Shown here: positions 59,500-64,000 of the stretch, piece after piece | How positions within the stretch are numbered: position 1 is the first letter of the stretch | Layout: each line of letters starts with the position of its first letter | Program-made: the position numbers and the translations under genes | The notes under the pieces: model-generated | Database searches by the model: none | Seen by the model: only the letters and a program-made list of their open reading frames with translations | Told to the model about the DNA's origin: nothing | Source: Rubrivivax sp. | GTDB lineage: Bacteria; Pseudomonadota; Gammaproteobacteria; Burkholderiales; Burkholderiaceae_C | Length of the DNA stretch: 64,000 bases | NCBI GenBank assembly: GCA_019635315.1 | Contig: JAHBZT010000001.1 | Span: 124,001 to 188,000 of the forward strand | Reading direction: 5' to 3'

Positions 59500-60469
59500 C
59501 GAACCCCTCCTGTTGCCCGACCTGCTGCAACGTGCCGCCGCGGCCGCTGCCGGCCGCCAGACGCAACGGACCGGCACACTCTACGTGGTCGCGACGCCGA
59601 TCGGCAACCTGGCCGACCTCACGCTGCGTGCGGTCCACCTGCTCGGCCAGGTCGACGCGGTGGCCTGCGAGGACACGCGCGTGTCCGCGCAACTGCTCCA
59701 CCACCTGGGCTGGCACAAGCCGCTGATCGCGCTGCACGCGCACAACGAGCAGGCCGCCGCGGCCACCGTGCTGGCGCGGCTGGCGCAGGGCGAGTCGGTG
59801 GCCTATGTCAGCGACGCCGGCACGCCGGCCGTCTCCGACCCCGGCGCCGCGCTGGTCGCCGCGGTCGCGGCCGCCGGTCACCCGGTGGTGCCGTTGCCGG
59901 GCCCGAGCAGCGTGCTGGCCGCGCTCAGCGTCGCCGGCGACGCGGCCGGCGCGGCGCAGGGCTTCGTCGTCGTCGGCTTCCTGCCGGCCAAGGGGGGCGA
60001 GCGCCGCGGCGCGCTCGCCGGGGTGCTGGCCGAGCGGCGCACGCAGGTGCTGCTGGAGGCGCCGCACCGCATCGCGGCGCTGCTGGCCGCGCTGGCCGAC
60101 GGCGCGCCGCAGCGCCGGCTGACGCTGGCACGCGAGCTGACCAAGCAGTTCGAGCAGGTCGTCACGCTGCCCGCCGCCGACGCCCCGGCCTGGCTGGCCG
60201 CCGACGCGCAGCGCCAGCGCGGCGAATTCGTCGTCGTGCTGCACGCGCTGCCGGCCGCGCCGGCGGCGGCCGACGCGCTGCCGGCGGCCGGCCTGCACGC
60301 GCTCGCCGTGCTGCAGCGCGAGCTGCCGCTGGCGCAGGCGGTCGCGCTGGCGGCCGAGATCGGCGGCGCGCCGCGCAAGGCGCTGTACCGGCACGCGCTG
60401 GCGCAGCGCGATGCCGGCGACGCCGGGCCGGCCGGCACGCCTGCGGACGACGAGTCCGCCGGCGCGTGA
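59492..60469 (+). CDS. rsmI: 16S rRNA (cytidine-1402-2'-O)-methyltransferase
   Basis: 325 residues from a TTG at 59492. It methylates the ribose of C1402 in 16S rRNA. GTLYVVATPIGNLADLTLRA is the family signature, and GTPAVSDPGAALV and HNEQAAAATVLARL follow; FVVVGFLPAKGGERRG is also typical. No ATG exists in frame before the conserved block. TTG 59492 or TTG 59513 are the options. With the first, the 5' ends of rsmI and yraN overlap by 8 bases on opposite strands. The C-terminal 45 residues are Ala/Asp-rich. Confidence 0.9.
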   Translation: MSTEPLLLPDLLQRAAAAAAGRQTQRTGTLYVVATPIGNLADLTLRAVHLLGQVDAVACEDTRVSAQLLHHLGWHKPLIALHAHNEQAAAATVLARLAQGESVAYVSDAGTPAVSDPGAALVAAVAAAGHPVVPLPGPSSVLAALSVAGDAAGAAQGFVVVGFLPAKGGERRGALAGVLAERRTQVLLEAPHRIAALLAALADGAPQRRLTLARELTKQFEQVVTLPAADAPAWLAADAQRQRGEFVVVLHALPAAPAAADALPAAGLHALAVLQRELPLAQAVALAAEIGGAPRKALYRHALAQRDAGDAGPAGTPADDESAGA

Positions 60470-60557
60470 TCGCCGCACGACGGCGCGGGACGGGGGGCCA
60501 AACCTACAATCGTCGGCTCCTGCCGCCGCGCCCTGGCGCCCACCCCCGAGAGCCCGC

Positions 60558-62024
60558 ATGATCACCCGCGAACCGACCGTCGAACGCCTGGCCACCGCCC
60601 ACGCCCTGATGCTGGAACCCTTCGGCATCGACGAGGGCACGCTGGGGCGTGCGCTGGCGACGATCCGCGAGCACCGCGTCGACGACGCCGACCTGTATTT
60701 CCAGACCACGCGCCACGAGGGCTGGAGCCTGGAGGAGGGCATCGTCAAGAGCGGCAGCTTCAGCATCGACCAGGGCGTGGGCGTGCGCGCGGTGGCCGGC
60801 GAAAAGACGGCCTTCGCCTATTCCGATGACCTCTCGCCGGCCTCGCTGATGGACGCCGCGCGCACCGTGCGCACGATCGCCGCCGCCGGCCAGCAGCGCC
60901 GCGTGAAGGTCGGCCCCGGCAAGCCGCGCATCGCCGGCAGCCGCGTGCTGTATGCGCCGACCGACCCCATCGCCACGCTGGACAGCGCGCAGAAGGTGGC
61001 GCTGCTCGAGAAGGTCGAGAAGCTGGCGCGTGCGAAGGACCCGCGCATCGTGCAGGTGATGGCCGGGCTGTCGGCCGAATACGACGTGGTGCTGGTCGCG
61101 CGCGCCGATGGCACGCGCGCCGCCGACGTGCGCCCGCTGGTGCGCCTGAACGTGACCGTGATCGCCGAGCAGGGCGGCCGGCGCGAGGTCGGCAGCGGCG
61201 GCGGCGGCGGGCGCTTCGGCCTGGGCTACTTCACCGACGCCATCGTGCAGTCCTACGTCGATCATGCGGTCAACGCCGCACTGACCAACCTGGACAGCCG
61301 CCCGGCGCCGGCCGGCGAGATGGCCGTCGTGCTGGGCCCGGGCTGGCCCGGCGTGCTGCTGCACGAGGCCGTCGGCCATGGCCTGGAAGGCGACTTCAAC
61401 CGCAAGGGCAGCAGCACCTTCGCCGGCCGCGTCGGCCAGCGCGTCGCGGCCAAGGGCGTGACCGTGCTCGACGACGGCACCATCGCCGACCGCCGCGGCA
61501 GCCTCAACATCGACGACGAAGGCCATGCCACGCAGCGTAGCGTTCTGATCGAGGACGGCATCCTGCGCGGCTACATCCAGGACAGCCTGAATGCGCGCCT
61601 GATGGGCGTGGCGCCCACCGGCAACGGCCGCCGCGAGAGCTACGCCCACCTGCCGATGCCGCGCATGACCAACACCTACATGCTGGCCGGCGACCGCGAC
61701 CCGGCGGAGATCGTCGCCAGCCTGCGGCGCGGGCTGTATGCCACCAACTTCGGCGGCGGCCAGGTCGACATCACCAGCGGCAAGTTCGTCTTCTCGGCCA
61801 GCGAGGCGTTCTGGGTCGAGAACGGCAAGATCCAGTACCCGGTCAAGGGCGCGACGCTGATCGGCAACGGCCCGGACGCGATGACGCGCGTGTCGATGAT
61901 CGGCCGCGACCTGGAGCTCGACACCGGCGTCGGCGTCTGCGGCAAGGAAGGCCAGAGCGTGCCGGTGGGCGTCGGCCAGCCGACGCTGCGCATCGACAAG
62001 CTGACGGTCGGGGGCACCGCTTGA
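60558..62024 (+). CDS. tldD: Metalloprotease TldD
   Basis: 488 residues. With TldE it forms a zinc protease that trims unfolded peptides, including modified peptides and antitoxins. The active site is HEAVGHGLEGD (HExxxH) with the C-terminal Cys of the family in GVGVCGKEGQSVPVG. Length and blocks are complete. tldE is not in the window. The stop is followed by dispersed repeat copy C. Confidence 0.95.
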   Translation: MITREPTVERLATAHALMLEPFGIDEGTLGRALATIREHRVDDADLYFQTTRHEGWSLEEGIVKSGSFSIDQGVGVRAVAGEKTAFAYSDDLSPASLMDAARTVRTIAAAGQQRRVKVGPGKPRIAGSRVLYAPTDPIATLDSAQKVALLEKVEKLARAKDPRIVQVMAGLSAEYDVVLVARADGTRAADVRPLVRLNVTVIAEQGGRREVGSGGGGGRFGLGYFTDAIVQSYVDHAVNAALTNLDSRPAPAGEMAVVLGPGWPGVLLHEAVGHGLEGDFNRKGSSTFAGRVGQRVAAKGVTVLDDGTIADRRGSLNIDDEGHATQRSVLIEDGILRGYIQDSLNARLMGVAPTGNGRRESYAHLPMPRMTNTYMLAGDRDPAEIVASLRRGLYATNFGGGQVDITSGKFVFSASEAFWVENGKIQYPVKGATLIGNGPDAMTRVSMIGRDLELDTGVGVCGKEGQSVPVGVGQPTLRIDKLTVGGTA

Positions 62025-62029
62025 CTGTC

Positions 62030-62113
62030 GGCCCCCACGCTCCCTCCGGTCGCTGCCCCCCGAGGGGGCTTCGCTGGCGGCCCGGGGAACCCGGGCCGCG
62101 GCGACGGCTTGGC
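62030..62113 (+). repeat. Dispersed GC hairpin repeat, copy C
   Basis: It begins GGCCCCCACGCTCCCTCCGG six bases after the tldD stop, includes the GCCCCC-CGA-GGGGGC hairpin and the CTTCGCTGGCGGCCCGG segment, then a CCCGGG-centred palindrome. Nearly identical over its length to copy B and sharing its first 40 bases with copy A. Confidence 0.85.
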
Positions 62114-62133
62114 TGGACCGGTGCGTGGGCCGC

Positions 62134-63354
62134 ATGAGCATCGAGACGGCTGACGTCACGCTGGCCGACATCGAGGCCGCCGCGGCGCGGCTGGCAGGAC
62201 AGGTGCTGGACACGCCCTGCCTGGAGAGCCGCACGCTGTCGCAGATCGTCGGTGCGCAGGTCTTCCTGAAATTCGAGAACCTGCAGTTCACCGCATCGTT
62301 CAAGGAGCGCGGCGCGCTGAACAAGCTGGCGACGCTGGTCGAGCGCGCCGAACCCGTCCGCGGCGTCATCGCCGCCAGCGCCGGCAACCACGCCCAGGGC
62401 GTGGCGCACCACGCGCAGCGGCTGGGGCTGCGCGCGGTGATCGTGATGCCGCAGCACACGCCCACCGTGAAGGTCGAGCGCACGCGCGGCTTCGGCGCCG
62501 AGGTCGTGCTGCACGGCGAGACCTTCGACGCCGCGCGCGACCATGCGCTGGCGCTGGCCGAGCGCGAGGGCCTGGTCTTCGTGCACCCGTTCGACGACCC
62601 GCTGGTGGTCGCCGGCCAGGGCACCATCGCGCTGGAGATGCTGCGCGCGCGGCCGGACCTGGACACGCTGGCCATCGCGGTCGGCGGCGGCGGGCTGATC
62701 AGCGGCATCGCGACCGCGGTGCGCGCGCTCAGGCCCGGCATCGAGATCGTCGGCGTGCAGACGAGCCGATTTCCTTCGATGGTCAATGCGGTCAAGGGCA
62801 CGAACCACCCGCAGGGCGCCGGCACCATCGCCGAGGGCATCGCGGTCGGGCGTCCCGGCCTGCTGACGCAGCGCCTGGTCAAGGAGCGCGTCGACGACCT
62901 GCTGCTGGTCGACGAAGGCGACATCGAGCAGGCCGTGCTGATGCTGCTGGAGATCGAGAAGACGGTCGTCGAGGGTGCCGGCGCCGCCGGCCTGGCCGCG
63001 CTGCTCAAGCACCCGGCGCGCTTCGCCGGCCGCAAGGTCGGCCTGGTGCTGTGCGGCGGCAATATCGACCCGCTGCTGCTGGCCGGCATCATCGAGCGCG
63101 GCATGGTGCGCGCGGGGCGGCTGGCGCGCATCCGCGTCGCGGCGCGCGACACGCCGGGCGTGCTGGCACGCATCACCGCCATCGTCGCGGCCGCCGGCGC
63201 CAACATCGACGAGGTCCACCACCAGCGCGCGTTCTCGACGCTCTCGGCGCAGAACGTGGAGGTCGAGCTGGTGCTGCAGACGCGCAACCCGGCGCATGTG
63301 CGGGAGGTCATTGCGGCCTTGCAGGCGGCGGGGTTCGAGGCGGCGAGCTACTGA
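62134..63354 (+). CDS. ilvA: Threonine ammonia-lyase with C-terminal ACT domain
   Basis: 406 residues. This PLP enzyme deaminates threonine to 2-oxobutyrate, feeding isoleucine synthesis or catabolism. The Schiff-base Lys is in ASFKERGALNKL, the phosphate loop AVGGGGLISGIAT, and Asn in SAGNHAQGVA. One short ACT domain (VAARDTPGVLARITAIVAAA) ends the protein, as in the single-ACT form rather than the two-ACT long IlvA. ATG 62134 is preferred over GTG 62125. Confidence 0.93.
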   Translation: MSIETADVTLADIEAAAARLAGQVLDTPCLESRTLSQIVGAQVFLKFENLQFTASFKERGALNKLATLVERAEPVRGVIAASAGNHAQGVAHHAQRLGLRAVIVMPQHTPTVKVERTRGFGAEVVLHGETFDAARDHALALAEREGLVFVHPFDDPLVVAGQGTIALEMLRARPDLDTLAIAVGGGGLISGIATAVRALRPGIEIVGVQTSRFPSMVNAVKGTNHPQGAGTIAEGIAVGRPGLLTQRLVKERVDDLLLVDEGDIEQAVLMLLEIEKTVVEGAGAAGLAALLKHPARFAGRKVGLVLCGGNIDPLLLAGIIERGMVRAGRLARIRVAARDTPGVLARITAIVAAAGANIDEVHHQRAFSTLSAQNVEVELVLQTRNPAHVREVIAALQAAGFEAASY

Positions 63355-63412
63355 GGCCCTGGCGGGCGGCCGGCTTTGCCTGCCTGACGGCAGCGCTGCT
63401 CTCCGGGCGGGT

Positions 63413-63556
63413 TGCGGTTTTGCCCGCTGGCAGTTCCGCTCTCCGCGCGGCGGGTTTGCCTGCCGGCAGTTCCGCTCTCCGCGCGGCGGGTTTGCCTGCC
63501 GGCAGTTCCGCCCTCTGGGCGGCGGGTTTGCCTGCCGGCAGTTCCGCCCTCTGGGC
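63413..63556. repeat. 36-bp tandem repeats, four units
   Basis: Three clear units start at 63449, 63485 and 63521 (GGCGGGTTTGCCTGCCGGCA, then GTTCCGCTCTCCGCGC or GTTCCGCCCTCTGGGC), after a degenerate one from about 63413. No spacers separate them. The period is a multiple of three, so every frame reads as a 12-residue repeat, but there is no start, ribosome site or other sign of a gene. Confidence 0.85.
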
Positions 63557-63990
63557 GGGTTACTTTCATTTGCTGGCCCAAATGAAAGTAACCAAAGCAA
63601 AGGGCCTTTGAACGCAAAACCATTCAACCCGTTCTTCGCGCTTGGGCCCCTCTCTCCACCGCCAACGTCGCCGGCCATCGAACCGAGGCGCGCCTGAATC
63701 AGGCACTGCCCTTGCGCGCGGGAAGCCATGCGGTCAGCGCGCGCCGAAGGAGGCGTGCCCTCAGGGCGTGGCCCAAGCCGCAAGGCGGACCGCGAGCCAG
63801 GGCAGTGCGGACTGCAGGCGAGTGGGCTTGCGTTGACCGGCGGCCTATCCGGTGGCGCGAGGGGCCCAAGCGCGAAGAACGGGTTGAATGGTTTTGCATT
63901 CCAGGCCCTCTTCTTTGGTGACTTTCTTCTGGGCCAGCAGAAGAAAGTTACCCGCCCAGAGGGCGGAACCTGCCGGCAGGCCAAGCTGCC
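63497..63990. repeat. Large non-coding inverted-repeat element
   Basis: The region 63355-64000 has no credible gene. Perfect 39-bp arms lie at 63614-63652 and 63859-63897. Outside them are matching hairpins: 63558-63593 (14-bp stem GGTTACTTTCATTT, loop GCTGGCCC) and 63917-63952 (GGTGACTTTCTTCT, 13 of 14 paired). Beyond, the left side's GCCGGCAGTTCCGCCCTCTG recurs inverted on the right near 63953-63980. The 206-base centre holds further stems: GCCTGA-A-TCAGGC at 63692 and GCACTGCCCT (63703) with AGGGCAGTGC (63799). It looks like a MITE-like or structured-RNA element; no transposase is visible. Confidence 0.75.
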
Positions 63991-64000
63991 GCCCGCAGGG

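Noticed and set aside
63413-63556. CRISPR array
   Set aside because: The 36-bp units are contiguous with no spacers, and no cas gene is present.
63051-63611. Repeat protein with 12-residue units in the 3' region of ilvA
   Set aside because: The frame begins inside ilvA in another frame, has no ribosome site, and its repeats come from a non-coding tandem array that is open in several frames on both strands.

Overview
The window is about 64 kb of very GC-rich bacterial chromosome (low to mid 70s % GC by eye), packed with genes on both strands. No rRNA, tRNA, prophage or insertion-sequence transposase was recognised. The gene content points to a betaproteobacterium of the order Burkholderiales, probably a relative of Rubrivivax and its phototrophic or formerly phototrophic kin. 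The reasons are GTP-type PEP carboxykinase, the recG-oxyR pair, UbiA, twitching motors PilT/PilU, a PEP-CTERM protein, and above all a ppsR - bacteriophytochrome - heme oxygenase cassette. The photosynthesis genes themselves are not in the window. Genus is an inference.

Layout. 0-5 kb: end of a lipoprotein gene, a small hypothetical, a SARP/ATPase/TPR regulator and a TPR-GGDEF diguanylate cyclase. 5-9.5 kb: DUF3237 protein, MmsA dehydrogenase, then an exported nitroreductase-like flavoprotein with a TetR regulator and twin operators. 9.5-20 kb: housekeeping and metabolic genes (YecA-like, short Hsp70, TetR, UspA, phosphoesterase, PckG, MOSC, AbrB permease, old yellow enzyme, RlmJ). 20-25 kb: PEP-CTERM protein, a GpgS-like glycosyltransferase fused to a HAD domain that lacks its nucleophile, Tgt and QueA. 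25-28.3 kb: RecG, OxyR. 28.3-35.3 kb: a stress/envelope island with a DUF1328 - AI-2E permease operon, a histidine kinase, two response regulators, two BON lipoproteins and Dps. 35.4-40 kb: PpsR, bacteriophytochrome, heme oxygenase. 40-47.5 kb: PrfC, an RHH/PIN toxin-antitoxin pair, PsuG, UbiA, ProC, a CnoX-like thioredoxin, Lrp. 47.6-50.7 kb: YggS, PilT, PilU. 50.8-54.8 kb: a sugar-acid (tetronate) catabolic operon. 54.9-63.4 kb: solute-binding/rhodanese fusion, DolP, DiaA, a beta-CASP nuclease, YraN, RsmI, TldD, threonine deaminase. 63.4-64 kb: a non-coding repeat element built of 36-bp tandem repeats and long inverted arms.

The most interesting signal is regulatory. Three 18-bp palindromes of the same 8-2-8 design (about TGTMGGAC-N2-GKMCTACA) lie only in the 30.6-34.7 kb island. 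Each is 105-145 bp upstream of a start codon: the DUF1328/permease operon, the stand-alone receiver, and the divergent BON/Dps pair. A NarL-type regulator with a divergent kinase is encoded between them, which suggests a compact two-component stress regulon. Second, a PpsR-type TGT-N12-ACA box overlaps the ppsR start codon, and the adjacent phytochrome has no kinase domain, so red-light signalling by direct contact with PpsR is plausible. Third, the GpgS-HAD fusion has Ser where the HAD nucleophile Asp should be. Translationally coupled overlaps (ATGA, GTGA, TGATG) are common and support many of the start choices.
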